Source: Bacteroidota bacterium | Lineage (GTDB): Bacteria > Bacteroidota > Bacteroidia > Bacteroidales > JACABE01 | Assembly: GCA_013377005.1 (NCBI GenBank) | Contig: JACABE010000002.1 | Location: 75,349 to 124,158, forward strand | Reading direction: 5' to 3' | DNA length: 48,810 nt | In this document: in pieces, positions 40,188 through 48,729 of the stretch | Numbering within the stretch: the stretch's first letter is position 1 | How the letters are laid out: every line of letters starts with the position of its first letter | Program-made: the position numbers and the translations under genes | The notes under the pieces: model-generated | Seen by the model: only the letters and a program-made list of their open reading frames with translations | Databases searched by the model: none | Told to the model about the DNA's origin: nothing

Positions 40188-40895
40188 ATGGAAAACATTA
40201 AAGGAGTTTTGTTTGATTTTGGTGGAACCATTGATACCAATGGTATCCACTGGAGTGAAATGATTTGGATGGCTTATGAAACGAATAAAATTGCCGTTAA
40301 AAAAGCTAATTATTTAAAATCATATATTTATGCTGAAAGAAATTTAAGTACAAGAAACATCTCAGAAACAACAACATTTTATGAAACGCTGTCGTGTAAA
40401 CTCAATTTACAATTACAGTTTTTGCATAGAGAAAAGTATTCGGGAAATATTAATATTGAAACTGAAGCGAAACTATTGCTAGATACTTGCTATGAACAAG
40501 TAAAAAGTAATATTAACAGTAAAAAGGATGTGCTTCTTTATTTAAAAAACAAATATGTATTGGGTTTGGTTTCAAATTTTTATGGTAATCTTAATACTGT
40601 GGTCAATGAATTTGGATTGCAAGGTATTTTTACAGAAATTATAGATTCTCAAATTCATGGGTTAAGAAAGCCAGATCCTATGCTTTGGCAGGTAGCTTTA
40701 AAGCTTCTTGATTTACAAGCTGAAGAAACTGTTATCGTTGGCGATTCATATATAAATGACATTGCCCCTGCCAAATATCTTGATTGCAAAGCTATATGGC
40801 TAAAAGGGAAAAGCTGGAATGATCAACACCAATTCGAGCATTTTTCCGCAGATCGCATAATATATACATTAAATGAATTACAAGAAATTTTATAA
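40188..40895 (+). CDS. HAD-superfamily hydrolase (predicted phosphatidylinositol-phosphate phosphatase)
   Basis: 235 residues. Motif I is LFDFGGT with nucleophile Asp10. Motif II is in LVSNF, motif III in GLRKPDP, and motif IV in VIVGDSYINDI. The usual Asp two residues after the nucleophile is Gly, as in a subset of HAD proteins. In this operon it would remove the phosphate from phosphatidylinositol phosphate. I took the ATG at 40188, the first after the preceding stop. In-frame ATGs at 40170 and 40179 would give a short overlap. Confidence 0.82.
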   Translation: MENIKGVLFDFGGTIDTNGIHWSEMIWMAYETNKIAVKKANYLKSYIYAERNLSTRNISETTTFYETLSCKLNLQLQFLHREKYSGNINIETEAKLLLDTCYEQVKSNINSKKDVLLYLKNKYVLGLVSNFYGNLNTVVNEFGLQGIFTEIIDSQIHGLRKPDPMLWQVALKLLDLQAEETVIVGDSYINDIAPAKYLDCKAIWLKGKSWNDQHQFEHFSADRIIYTLNELQEIL

Positions 40896-40920
40896 TACTA
40901 ACCTTTTAATAAGTAAGAAA

Positions 40921-42249
40921 ATGAATACAGATAAAAAAATGAATGTTGAACAGCCTAAAGGTAAAATGGGTGTTTTAGTAGTAGGTATGAATGGGGCTGT
41001 TTCTACAACCTTTATTGCCGGAACATTAGCAGTGAGAAAAGGATTAAATACCCCGGTGGGTTCACTTACACAAATGGGAACCATCAGAATTGGAAATCGT
41101 AGCGAAAATAATTTTCCTAAGATTAAAGATTTTGTGCCTTTAACTCAATTAAATGATATCGTGTTTGGTGGCTGGGATATCAGAGATGAAAATACTTATG
41201 AATCAATTTTGTATGCAAAAGTTTTAGATACCCGCGATTTGGAAGGTGTTGAAGACGAATTGAAACAAATTAAACCAATGAAAGCTGTTTTTGACAGCTA
41301 TTATGTAAAACGTTTACATAGTGATTGGAAAAAAGAAGGCAATACCAAATACGATTTAATGATGCAATTGCGTGAAGATATCCGCAAATTTAAAGCTGAA
41401 AATCAGTTGGATAGATTGGTAACAGTTTGGTGTGGTAGTACTGAAATTTTTATTCCGGAAGCTGAAGTGCATCAATCATTGGCTGCTTTTGAAAAAGGCA
41501 TGAAAGAAAACCATAAAGACATTGCTCCAAGTATGTTGTATGCTTATGCTTCTGTAGCCGAAGGCGTTCCTTATATCAATGGTGCTCCTAATTTATCGGT
41601 TGATATGCCTGCAATATGGGAATTAGCAGCTACTAATAATGTTCCTTTATGTGGTAAAGATTTCAAAACAGGTCAAACTATGATTAAAACCGTTCTTTCT
41701 CCAATGATTAAAACCAGAATGTTGGGTTTGGATGGCTGGTATTCTACCAATATCCTTGGAAACAGAGATGGAGAAGTATTGGATGATCCTGAATCATTTA
41801 AAACTAAAGAAGAAAGTAAGCTTTCTGTGATAGATTCTATTCTTCAGCCTGAGTTATATCCTGAATTATATGGAGATTACGACCATAAAGTAAGAATTAA
41901 TTATTACAAACCCCGTGGTGACAACAAAGAAGGCTGGGATAATATTGATATTTTTGGTTGGATGGGTTACAAGATGCAATTGAAAGTGAATTTCTTATGC
42001 CGTGATTCTATTTTGGCTGCTCCGCTGGTACTTGATTTGGTTTTGTTTATGGATTTGGCAAAACGTGCAGGTTTCAAGGGAATTCAATCATGGTTGTCTT
42101 TCTACTTTAAGAGTCCGATGCATGCAAAAAATGTAGTTCCCGAACATGATTTATTCATTCAATCAATTAAGTTGAAAAATACGTTGAGAGAAATTATGAG
42201 TGAAAAACCTATTGATTTCTTGGACGAAAAAATTGAATTATTTAGATAA
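40921..42249 (+). CDS. ino1: myo-Inositol-1-phosphate synthase
   Basis: Converts D-glucose 6-phosphate to 1D-myo-inositol 3-phosphate with NAD, the committed step of inositol synthesis. The N-terminal Rossmann loop is VLVVGMNGAVSTTF. Core motifs are GAPNLSVDMPAIWELA, PLCGKDFKTGQTMIKT, GWYSTNILGNRDG and YKPRGDNKEGWDNID, all typical of the family. About 442 residues from the ATG at 40921; an in-frame ATG at 40873 would overlap the HAD gene, and 40939 is also possible. Last gene of the operon, followed by a terminator. It supplies the inositol phosphate used by the genes upstream. Confidence 0.94.
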   Translation: MNTDKKMNVEQPKGKMGVLVVGMNGAVSTTFIAGTLAVRKGLNTPVGSLTQMGTIRIGNRSENNFPKIKDFVPLTQLNDIVFGGWDIRDENTYESILYAKVLDTRDLEGVEDELKQIKPMKAVFDSYYVKRLHSDWKKEGNTKYDLMMQLREDIRKFKAENQLDRLVTVWCGSTEIFIPEAEVHQSLAAFEKGMKENHKDIAPSMLYAYASVAEGVPYINGAPNLSVDMPAIWELAATNNVPLCGKDFKTGQTMIKTVLSPMIKTRMLGLDGWYSTNILGNRDGEVLDDPESFKTKEESKLSVIDSILQPELYPELYGDYDHKVRINYYKPRGDNKEGWDNIDIFGWMGYKMQLKVNFLCRDSILAAPLVLDLVLFMDLAKRAGFKGIQSWLSFYFKSPMHAKNVVPEHDLFIQSIKLKNTLREIMSEKPIDFLDEKIELFR

Positions 42250-42271
42250 GTTGATGTATTTTTAATTATTG

Positions 42272-42300
42272 ACAGGGAAGTATTGTGCTTCCCTGTTTTA
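42272..42300 (+). terminator. Intrinsic terminator of the inositol-lipid operon
   Basis: ACAGGGAAG / CTTCCCTGT is a 9-bp perfect stem with a 7-base loop, followed by TTTATT. It begins 22 bases after the ino1 stop. Some read-through into the next genes is possible. Confidence 0.82.
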
Positions 42301-42316
42301 TTCAAAATTTTATTTA

Positions 42317-42874
42317 ATGAAGTCCGTTTTTTTTACTTTGTTTATTATACCTCTGTTTGTAGGAAATTTCTTTATACCTTTTGAGTTGGGGACTAATACA
42401 AACACAAAAGATATACCATCTGGTATGAAGAAAAATAATCAAGCTTTATTTTATATTGAAAGAAGTAAAAATAAAAATCGAGTGTATTATGATGCCAATT
42501 TTGATATTAATGGAATAATAAATGCCGAAAAACCTATTGATGTATATTGGCTTAATCTTGAAGAAAATTACGGCAAAAGAGGTGAATTATCGTTTATTCA
42601 GGAGAAGATGGCTTATGGATATAGGTCGGGAAAAATTAGCGAAAGAACTTTTGAAATTAAACTTAAAGCTTTTAGTAAACGTCCGCTTATTGTTTTGGTT
42701 GATATAACAGGGAAAGCAAAAGCTCAAATTAAAATTCAGGGAAAGCAAGCGATATTGCATCACCTCTTTATAAAAGCTACTGATAAAGGAATTGTTACTA
42801 CTGTTCAATATATCGAATTGTTCGGAATCGACATTTACACAAAAACCGAACTTTACGAAAAAATCATTATTTAA
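42317..42874 (+). CDS. Exported DUF4833-like protein
   Basis: 185 residues from the ATG at 42317; an upstream TTG start would run into the terminator hairpin and was rejected. Signal peptide MKSVFFTLFIIPLFVG. Mature-part patterns such as LFYIERSKNKNRVYYDA and IDVYWLNLEENYG resemble the uncharacterised DUF4833 family. The enzymatic role is unknown. It lies between ino1 and the DUF5686-type outer-membrane gene, with 32 bp to the latter, so those two are probably cotranscribed. Confidence 0.7.
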   Translation: MKSVFFTLFIIPLFVGNFFIPFELGTNTNTKDIPSGMKKNNQALFYIERSKNKNRVYYDANFDINGIINAEKPIDVYWLNLEENYGKRGELSFIQEKMAYGYRSGKISERTFEIKLKAFSKRPLIVLVDITGKAKAQIKIQGKQAILHHLFIKATDKGIVTTVQYIELFGIDIYTKTELYEKIII

Positions 42875-42906
42875 CAACCATTCAATTAAAAACAAAAAAA
42901 ACTTAG

Positions 42907-45474
42907 ATGTCAATGCGAAGTCTAAATATCATTTCACTATTTTCTATTTTACTATTTATTTATCCTTTTAACTCCGTTAAATCACAAGAACTAACAACGG
43001 TTAGAGGTATTATAACCGATTCGGTTACCAACGACCCATTACCCTTTGTAAATATTATATTTCAAGGAAAAAACATTGGTACTACAACTGATTTTGATGG
43101 TAAATTTTCGTTGAGCACTAAATGGGCTTCTTCTACTATTAAAGTTTCATTTGTAGGATATGATCCTATTGTGAAGAAAATCACTATTGGAAAGTCGCAA
43201 TATCTTGAAATAAAGCTAAGACCTCATAACATTGATTTAAAAGAGGTGGTGATTAAAACAGAAAGCAAAAGATATAGAAATAAAGATAATCCTGCTGTGG
43301 AGTTAATCAGGAAAGTAATTGATAATAAAAAAAGAAACAGAGGCGAAGCTGCCAAATATTACGAATATAAGAGGTATGAAAAGCTGGAGATGTCGCTGAA
43401 TAATTTTGGCAATAAGTTTTTTGACAAGCCTATCTTGCGAAAATTAAAATTTGTTTTGGAATATGTAGATACTTCAAAAGTGAATGGAAAACCTTATCTG
43501 CCCTTTTATCTTAAAGAATCATTATCGAGGGTGTATTACAAACAAGATGGTGATATAAAACGTGAGTTTGTTGATGGACAAAGAGTAGTAGGATTGGAGA
43601 AATATATTGATCAGGATGGAGCAAATTCAATTAATAAAAGCATGTACACTGATATTGATATTTATGATAATGATATCTTTTTTATGACCAATCAGTTTGT
43701 AAGTCCTACCAGTGTGATTGCACCAACTTTTTATAAATTCTTCATTATTGATACCGTAATGGTTGATAACAGAAAATGTATCAATCTGGGATTTATTCCC
43801 CGCAATAAAATAAGCATGGGATTTACCGGAAACCTTTACATAACCGACGATACACTTTATGTTATTAAAAGAGTTGACATGGGTGTTTGCAAAGATATTA
43901 GTCTGAATTTTGTGAATGATGTTAAAATTGAACAGGATTTTTCGCTGACAAAAGAGGGTTTTTGGGCTTTAAACAAAGATGAAATGACCATTGATTATAG
44001 CTTATCGAAGAAAGGTTTAGGTATGTTTGCCCATAAAACGGTAACTTACAACGATAGAATGTATAATTTAGAGCGCCCCGATTCTAATTACAGAGGTGTG
44101 CAAAAATCCATTGTTGCCGAAAATGCTTCGCAACAACCCATGACTTATTGGAATTCAAACCGACCTATTCCATTGTCGCATTCAGAAAAAGGTGTGGAAG
44201 AAATGATGATTCGGGTGCAGAATGTTCCTGCATTTAAAAGGTTTATGAATATAGTAATGTTGATTTTTGCCGGATACGAAGAGGTTGGACCCATTGATAT
44301 TGGTCCAGTAAATACATTTTATAGTTTCAACGAAGTGGAAGGTTTGCGTTTAAGAGTGGGAGGAAAAACCAACCTTAAATTTAGCGACAGGGTGATGCTG
44401 GAGGGCTTTTATGCTTATGGTACTAAGGATGAAAAAAGCAAATATTTGGGAGCTATAACCTATTCTTTTAGAAATATTAAAACAATGTTTAACGAATTTC
44501 CTTCAAACAATATTAAGTTTACCTATCAGCATGATACTAAAATACCCGGACAGGAATTGAAGTTTTTTGCCGAAGATAACTTTTTACTTTCTTTTAAACG
44601 GGGTATATCCGATAAGATGACCTATAACGATTTATACAAATTAGAATACAATCAGGAGTTAACCAAAGGGATTTCGTATGGAATGTCATTCAAATATCTG
44701 GAACAATCACCAGGAGGTAACTGGAAATGGAATTATCGCGATAACGAAAGTAATAAAGTTTATAAAGATAAAATTACTACCAACGAAATTGGTATAAATT
44801 TCAGATTTGCACCTAACGAACAGTTTTATCAGGGTAAAACATACAGAATACCGATTTACAATCAATATCCGATTATTCAGTTGAGAGGTAATTTTGGTCT
44901 TAAAAACTTAATGAACGGCGAATATAATTATCAATGTTTAAATGTAAATATCTTCAAACGCTTTTATATGTCGATATTAGGTTATTCTGATTTAGAACTT
45001 GATGGCGGACGTATTTGGGGCAATGTACCTTATCCTTTACTATTTGTGCACAACGCCAATCAAACGTATGCATACCAGATTCAGGCATATAATATGATGA
45101 ATTTTTTGGAATTTGTGAGCGATAAATACGCAAGCATGAATTATACTCATTATTTTAATGGTTTGTTTTTGAACAGAATTCCTTTGTTCAAACGTTTAAA
45201 GTTTAGAGAATTGGTTTCGGTAAAAGCTTTGTTTGGCGAAGTAGGCGATAATAATAATCCTTACAAAAATCATGATTTATTGGCTTACCCAACCGATGCC
45301 AATGGTAATCCGCTTACTTTTACACTGGATGGAAAACCTTACGTAGAAGCCAGTGTGGGTGTGAGCAATATATTAAAGTTTTTGAGGGTAGATTTAGTAA
45401 AACGTATGACTTATATGGAAAACCCCAATGTTCCTTCATGGGGAATAAGAGCCAGATTTAAGTTCGATTTTTAA
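42907..45474 (+). CDS. DUF5686-like outer-membrane protein with carboxypeptidase-regulatory-like domain
   Basis: 855 residues. The signal peptide ends near VKSQ (residue 27). Residues ~30-110 form the beta-sandwich domain often found at the start of Bacteroidota outer-membrane proteins (VRGIITDSVTNDPLPFVN, TDFDGKFSL, VSFVGYDP). The remainder fits the DUF5686 family. The C-terminus has alternating beta strands and ends in ARFKFDF, a terminal aromatic typical of outer-membrane barrels. Function is unknown; no plug domain or TonB box is obvious. Confidence 0.8.
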   Translation: MSMRSLNIISLFSILLFIYPFNSVKSQELTTVRGIITDSVTNDPLPFVNIIFQGKNIGTTTDFDGKFSLSTKWASSTIKVSFVGYDPIVKKITIGKSQYLEIKLRPHNIDLKEVVIKTESKRYRNKDNPAVELIRKVIDNKKRNRGEAAKYYEYKRYEKLEMSLNNFGNKFFDKPILRKLKFVLEYVDTSKVNGKPYLPFYLKESLSRVYYKQDGDIKREFVDGQRVVGLEKYIDQDGANSINKSMYTDIDIYDNDIFFMTNQFVSPTSVIAPTFYKFFIIDTVMVDNRKCINLGFIPRNKISMGFTGNLYITDDTLYVIKRVDMGVCKDISLNFVNDVKIEQDFSLTKEGFWALNKDEMTIDYSLSKKGLGMFAHKTVTYNDRMYNLERPDSNYRGVQKSIVAENASQQPMTYWNSNRPIPLSHSEKGVEEMMIRVQNVPAFKRFMNIVMLIFAGYEEVGPIDIGPVNTFYSFNEVEGLRLRVGGKTNLKFSDRVMLEGFYAYGTKDEKSKYLGAITYSFRNIKTMFNEFPSNNIKFTYQHDTKIPGQELKFFAEDNFLLSFKRGISDKMTYNDLYKLEYNQELTKGISYGMSFKYLEQSPGGNWKWNYRDNESNKVYKDKITTNEIGINFRFAPNEQFYQGKTYRIPIYNQYPIIQLRGNFGLKNLMNGEYNYQCLNVNIFKRFYMSILGYSDLELDGGRIWGNVPYPLLFVHNANQTYAYQIQAYNMMNFLEFVSDKYASMNYTHYFNGLFLNRIPLFKRLKFRELVSVKALFGEVGDNNNPYKNHDLLAYPTDANGNPLTFTLDGKPYVEASVGVSNILKFLRVDLVKRMTYMENPNVPSWGIRARFKFDF

Positions 45475-45713
45475 ATGAGTAAATGAGTAACGGATTAATT
45501 GAGTAATTGAGTAATTGATTAATTGAAGGTTGAAGGTTCGTTTGAAAAGGGTGTAAGGTTAAAGTAATTTGCTTGTAAGGGTTCAATATCAATAGAAAAA
45601 CTTTGCTGGAATTAAGGTAGTGTGCTAAGGAATCTGTAATGGCAATGATTTTAGTCTTATCAATTCAATTTTAACTTATCCGCTAATCACCAGATTTGAT
45701 AAGCTAGAACAAA
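45475..45713. other. Intergenic region with short direct repeats
   Basis: The first ~55 bases after the stop hold tandem gagtaa/gagtaattg-type words (atgagtaaatgagtaacgg, then gagtaattgagtaattgattaattga), a low-complexity tract. The remainder shows no gene. Confidence 0.5.
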
Positions 45714-45739
45714 AAAGCCATTCTTTTCAGGATGGCTTA
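45714..45739 (-). terminator. Minus-strand terminator behind a gene remnant
   Basis: On the minus strand the stem AAGCCAT / ATGGCTT is followed by a T-run (the plus strand reads aaaaaagccatt...atggctt). It lies about 50 bases downstream of the remnant at 45788-45925 and would terminate that former gene. Confidence 0.65.
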
Positions 45740-45787
45740 CCAATCTTATCTAAAACTATAAAAACAATTTATTTACACCCAACTAAT

Positions 45788-45925
45788 TTAATCTAATATT
45801 ACATATTCTTTATCAATTATTTTAAACAATGAGTAATTTGCAAGTATATCTTTAACAGCCTGTTCAATATCGATGTGATATTTCTGAGTAAACTCCTTAT
45901 AACCTGAAGTTAAATCTATAGAAAT
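45788..45925 (-). pseudogene. C-terminal remnant of an unidentified gene
   Basis: A 45-codon open stretch on the minus strand, without a Met. It reads like a genuine protein end: ISIDLTSGYKEFTQ, then KYHIDIEQAVKDIL, ending KEYVILD and TAA. A stop codon immediately precedes it, and the 21-bp-period repeat ORF begins 13 bases away. A terminator follows at the expected place. I infer that the 5' part of the gene was lost or replaced. The parent family is not recognised. Confidence 0.5.
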
Positions 45926-45937
45926 CTAACCTTAACA

Positions 45938-46191
45938 ATGAAAATACCCAGAGTAAGCGCAAGAATACTCAGAGCAGGTGCTAACTTTCACTGTGCAGCA
46001 ATAAAAACACTTAGTGCAATTAAAAACTTTCTTGATGCAGGAGCAAGAATATCAGGTGCAGACAAAAAAATACCAGAAGCAATCACAGAATTTCTTTTTG
46101 CAATTGGAAAATTTCTTAGTGCTGAAGCAAGAATACTTGAAGCTATAGAAAAAATACCCGAAGCAATTGAAAGATTTCCCAAAGAGGAAGG
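45938..46191. repeat. Degenerate 21-bp tandem repeat, ~12 units
   Basis: The repeating core is roughly agaatacttgaagctatagaa / aaaatacccgaagcaattgaa, kept in register over about 250 bases. It is inserted between the gene remnant at 45788-45925 and the winged-helix gene at 46317-46523. Confidence 0.75.
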
Positions 46192-46207
46192 GAAAAGACT
46201 AAAATAA
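45938..46207 (+). CDS. Heptad-repeat ORF of uncertain status
   Basis: 89 codons that divide into twelve consecutive seven-residue units with the loose consensus xKIPEAI (units such as KKIPEAI, EKIPEAI, ARILEAI, GKFLSAE, TEFLFAI). The DNA therefore has a 21-bp period, so the frame stays open on both strands; a minus-strand frame is open too. If translated, it would be an amphipathic helical repeat. No promoter or good ribosome site is visible. It could equally be a non-coding minisatellite. Confidence 0.4.
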   Translation: MKIPRVSARILRAGANFHCAAIKTLSAIKNFLDAGARISGADKKIPEAITEFLFAIGKFLSAEARILEAIEKIPEAIERFPKEEGKRLK

Positions 46208-46316
46208 CTATGAAACTCCTTACTTGCTAAAGGCAGTTTATAAAGGTCAGTATTGATTTAACTAATTGTGGATTATGGTATAATAACCACCCATTACGTC
46301 TAAACTTAACTTCATT

Positions 46317-46523
46317 TTAATTCTCTATTAAACATATTTTTTGTTCGTCACCATCTTCATAAAATAATACTTTGTTTTCTTTTGATAACCAGCCTAATGA
46401 AAGGAGTAAATCATTACTGTCAAGTTTTGTTATTTCCTTAAGTTCATTAATGCTTAATCCTGAGTTTTCATCAAGAGCTTTCCAAACTTTTCCGGCATTT
46501 TCGCCAATTGAATTTTTAATCAT
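46317..46523 (-). CDS. Small winged-helix protein (DUF2582-like)
   Basis: 68 residues. The pattern IGENAGKVWKALDENSGLSINELKEITKL, then LSLGWLSKENKV, matches small winged helix-turn-helix proteins (DUF2582) common in Bacteroidota and archaea. It may bind DNA; the target is unknown. It lies 67 bp downstream of the TetR gene on the same strand, so cotranscription is possible. Confidence 0.8.
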   Translation of the reverse strand: MIKNSIGENAGKVWKALDENSGLSINELKEITKLDSNDLLLSLGWLSKENKVLFYEDGDEQKICLIEN

Positions 46524-46590
46524 TGTTTTAATTTTTAAAATGTTATTGATACTGTTTGTTAATTTATAATGTGTGCATGATGCTATTTTG

Positions 46591-47211
46591 TCATTTTATG
46601 AATTTGATTTTATCTTGTAAATATTTTATTCCTATATCAGTGGCGATACCACGGATATAATATATTAAAAGGGTATCAGATATCTCGTCGAAGTTTTCTT
46701 TAAATTCATTAAAATATAATTCAAAAACTTTGGCTTCGAGTCCCATCATATACAATGAAGAAATAATGTCAGGATTAATGCTTTTAAGATATAATCCTTG
46801 CTCAACTCCTGTGTGTAAATTCTGTTTTATGATCAGAATTATTTGCGATTTTCGTTGAATGCTCAATTCATTCCATAGATTTGGATAGTATTTATTTAAA
46901 TCATAGTTTAACGAAGGATTGAAATTGCGTAAATTATCTGTTAAGTACCTATTTATTGTCAGAAATTGTTCAATAGGATTTGATTGTGATTGATATATAT
47001 TTTTGAGTTGATCTAACTCAGATTTTAATTCAAAACGGGCAAATTTTTCTATGACATCGCTTTTATTATTGAAATATTGATATAATGTTTTTTTCGAAAT
47101 GCATAATTCGTGGGCAATATCATCCATTGTTAGACTTTTTATTCCATATTTTTTGAATAGAACAGATATTTTGCCCAATACTTCATTTATGATTCGTAAT
47201 AGATTTTGCAT
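46591..47211 (-). CDS. TetR/AcrR-family transcriptional regulator
   Basis: 206 residues. N-terminal helix-turn-helix: LFKKYGIKSLTMDDIAHELCISKKTLYQYFNNKSDVIEKFA. The C-terminal ligand domain is not recognised. It is different in sequence from the TetR at 35875. It has no obvious partner such as an efflux operon next to it, and no clear palindrome was found upstream. Neighbours are a winged-helix gene and a cysteine-rich gene. Confidence 0.88.
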   Translation of the reverse strand: MQNLLRIINEVLGKISVLFKKYGIKSLTMDDIAHELCISKKTLYQYFNNKSDVIEKFARFELKSELDQLKNIYQSQSNPIEQFLTINRYLTDNLRNFNPSLNYDLNKYYPNLWNELSIQRKSQIILIIKQNLHTGVEQGLYLKSINPDIISSLYMMGLEAKVFELYFNEFKENFDEISDTLLIYYIRGIATDIGIKYLQDKIKFIK

Positions 47212-47294
47212 GTTAGTATATATATTTAAAATTTAGATGAATAGTAAGATTTTTATTTGCTACTGTAATTTTTGTAACGGAAAATCTTTTTTTA

Positions 47295-47519
47295 CTACTT
47301 CTTATATTTATCGAATATTTCTTTTCTTATGGGACAATTACAGATTGAAGCGTTTCCAAAACTCATTTTATATTTGCAACTTTCAGGACAATCTATAATA
47401 ATAATTTTCTTATTTATACAATTCTCAACTTTTCCCATACAAAAAAAGTTGTTTTTTAAACATTCAAAGTTCTTGTTACATTGAGTAGTTTCTTTTATTA
47501 TTTTTTTGTCGATTCCCAT
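47295..47519 (-). CDS. Small cysteine-rich protein
   Basis: 74 residues with eight cysteines (14, 20, 27, 34, 44, 48, 60, 62), including CPESC and CNC. There is no signal peptide, so it is probably cytoplasmic and binds metal or an iron-sulphur cluster. The ending CNCPIRKEIFDKYKK recalls other small uncharacterised cysteine proteins. Function unknown. It stands alone on the minus strand upstream of the TetR gene. Confidence 0.65.
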   Translation of the reverse strand: MGIDKKIIKETTQCNKNFECLKNNFFCMGKVENCINKKIIIIDCPESCKYKMSFGNASICNCPIRKEIFDKYKK

Positions 47520-47633
47520 TTTAATTGAGTTTTGGACTTTCTGTTCTTTTAATTACTAATTTTTACATATTCATATTTAATTCAATTATTTTTTAGTTTT
47601 TAAAACGATGTGTTGTATGAATGGAAAGTTTAG

Positions 47634-47975
47634 TTAAACGCTTTCAATAATAAGAATTAAGTATTTACCATTTGCATTTGAAAATTCTTCAAATAAATTG
47701 TATCCGGCAATTATCAATTCTTCGTTATATTCCATTATGGTATATTCAGAATAAGCATATAGGATAAAATCAAGTTCATCGATATCGCCGCCAATGGTTT
47801 TTACAATTAGAGCCTGTTTAGCTTCTTTTAGAGATACTACTTTATTAGTCAGATAATATCTAATAAAAACTTTTTCGCCAATTTTAAAATCATTTTCGAT
47901 TGCAGAAATCAAATATTTTTCCCCACATCTTAAACAACCATACTTATCAATGTTTAATAAGCCTTCGTAAATCAT
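47634..47975 (-). CDS. Hypothetical protein downstream of the 250-residue gene
   Basis: 113 residues, family not recognised. The N-terminus has CLRCGEKY, a single CxxC pair. The remainder is a mix of beta strands and acidic residues with no signal peptide. It starts one base after the stop of the upstream gene at 47977-48729, which implies translational coupling and a shared role. Confidence 0.6.
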   Translation of the reverse strand: MIYEGLLNIDKYGCLRCGEKYLISAIENDFKIGEKVFIRYYLTNKVVSLKEAKQALIVKTIGGDIDELDFILYAYSEYTIMEYNEELIIAGYNLFEEFSNANGKYLILIIESV

Positions 47976-47976
47976 A

Positions 47977-48729
47977 CTATATTTTGGTTTTCTTAAATTT
48001 TATTCCACTGATTTGTTTGTACTGTGAGTTTGAGGCGCCAAAAACAGATTTTACATATTTTTTTACACTTAATGCAATGTCGACCAGTCCTAAAGCGGGT
48101 TTATACAGAAGAGTGTTTCTTGCTATTAATGCATTGCTATAAGCGGTTGTACGGTCAATTGCTACTGTATTAAGGGTTTCGAGATTTGTAAATCTGGCAT
48201 TAAGTGCTGCTACGTTTAAATCGGATTCGTTGGGGATGTAGAGAGGTTCGCCTGATACAAGTACTATTAATTTTGAGAAATTGTCGATTAAACTGTCGTA
48301 ACCTTGTTGTGAAACAGATATTTTATTGCCTTCGGGTGTTGTGTCTTCGGTTGGAGGAACTTCTGTGTCAGTGTCTTTTTTGCTATTGTTGCTACGTTTA
48401 CCCTGAATTTTATGGTTGATGGTTATTGCATCGTCAATTGTTTGCTGAGTTGCATTGATGGATTCTAATGCATTGACTATTCGTGTGCATAGTTTTTTGA
48501 GGGGCGCAAATGCTATTTCGCGTGCATTGCAAGCATTATCGAAAGCGGTTTTGTTGGTTTTGACGGTTTGCAACATGATTTTTGCGTCGTGATGCAAGGT
48601 TTGAAGTTGTGGAATAAGCAGGTGATCGTTTGATGGATTGTAGGCGGTTCCATAAGCCGTGCAAAAGGAGACTAAATCTTCAAAATTTGCAACATTTTTT
48701 GCATGTCCCGTTTCGGATGTTGATGTCAT
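47977..48729 (-). CDS. Conserved-looking hypothetical helical protein
   Basis: 250 residues, no signal peptide or membrane segment. It is largely helical, with NAREIAFAPLKKLCTRIVNAL as an amphipathic core. An acidic, proline-rich linker (~113-133) sits in the middle, and a related second helical half includes ALIARNTLLYKPALGLVDIALSVKKYV. NAREIAF and IARNTLLY look like two copies of one half-motif. I have an impression of similar uncharacterised Bacteroidota proteins but cannot verify it. Function unknown. Confidence 0.65.
   Translation of the reverse strand: MTSTSETGHAKNVANFEDLVSFCTAYGTAYNPSNDHLLIPQLQTLHHDAKIMLQTVKTNKTAFDNACNAREIAFAPLKKLCTRIVNALESINATQQTIDDAITINHKIQGKRSNNSKKDTDTEVPPTEDTTPEGNKISVSQQGYDSLIDNFSKLIVLVSGEPLYIPNESDLNVAALNARFTNLETLNTVAIDRTTAYSNALIARNTLLYKPALGLVDIALSVKKYVKSVFGASNSQYKQISGIKFKKTKI

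Noticed and set aside
40873-40920. Upstream ATG start for inositol-phosphate synthase
   Set aside because: It would overlap the end of the HAD gene and add residues before the conserved Rossmann start; the ATG at 40921 is better placed.
42269-42316. TTG start for the DUF4833-like gene
   Set aside because: It lies inside the terminator hairpin and precedes the real signal peptide, which begins at the ATG at 42317.
45988-46182. 64-codon minus-strand ORF over the heptad repeat
   Set aside because: Open only because of the 21-bp period. It has no better support than the plus-strand frame.
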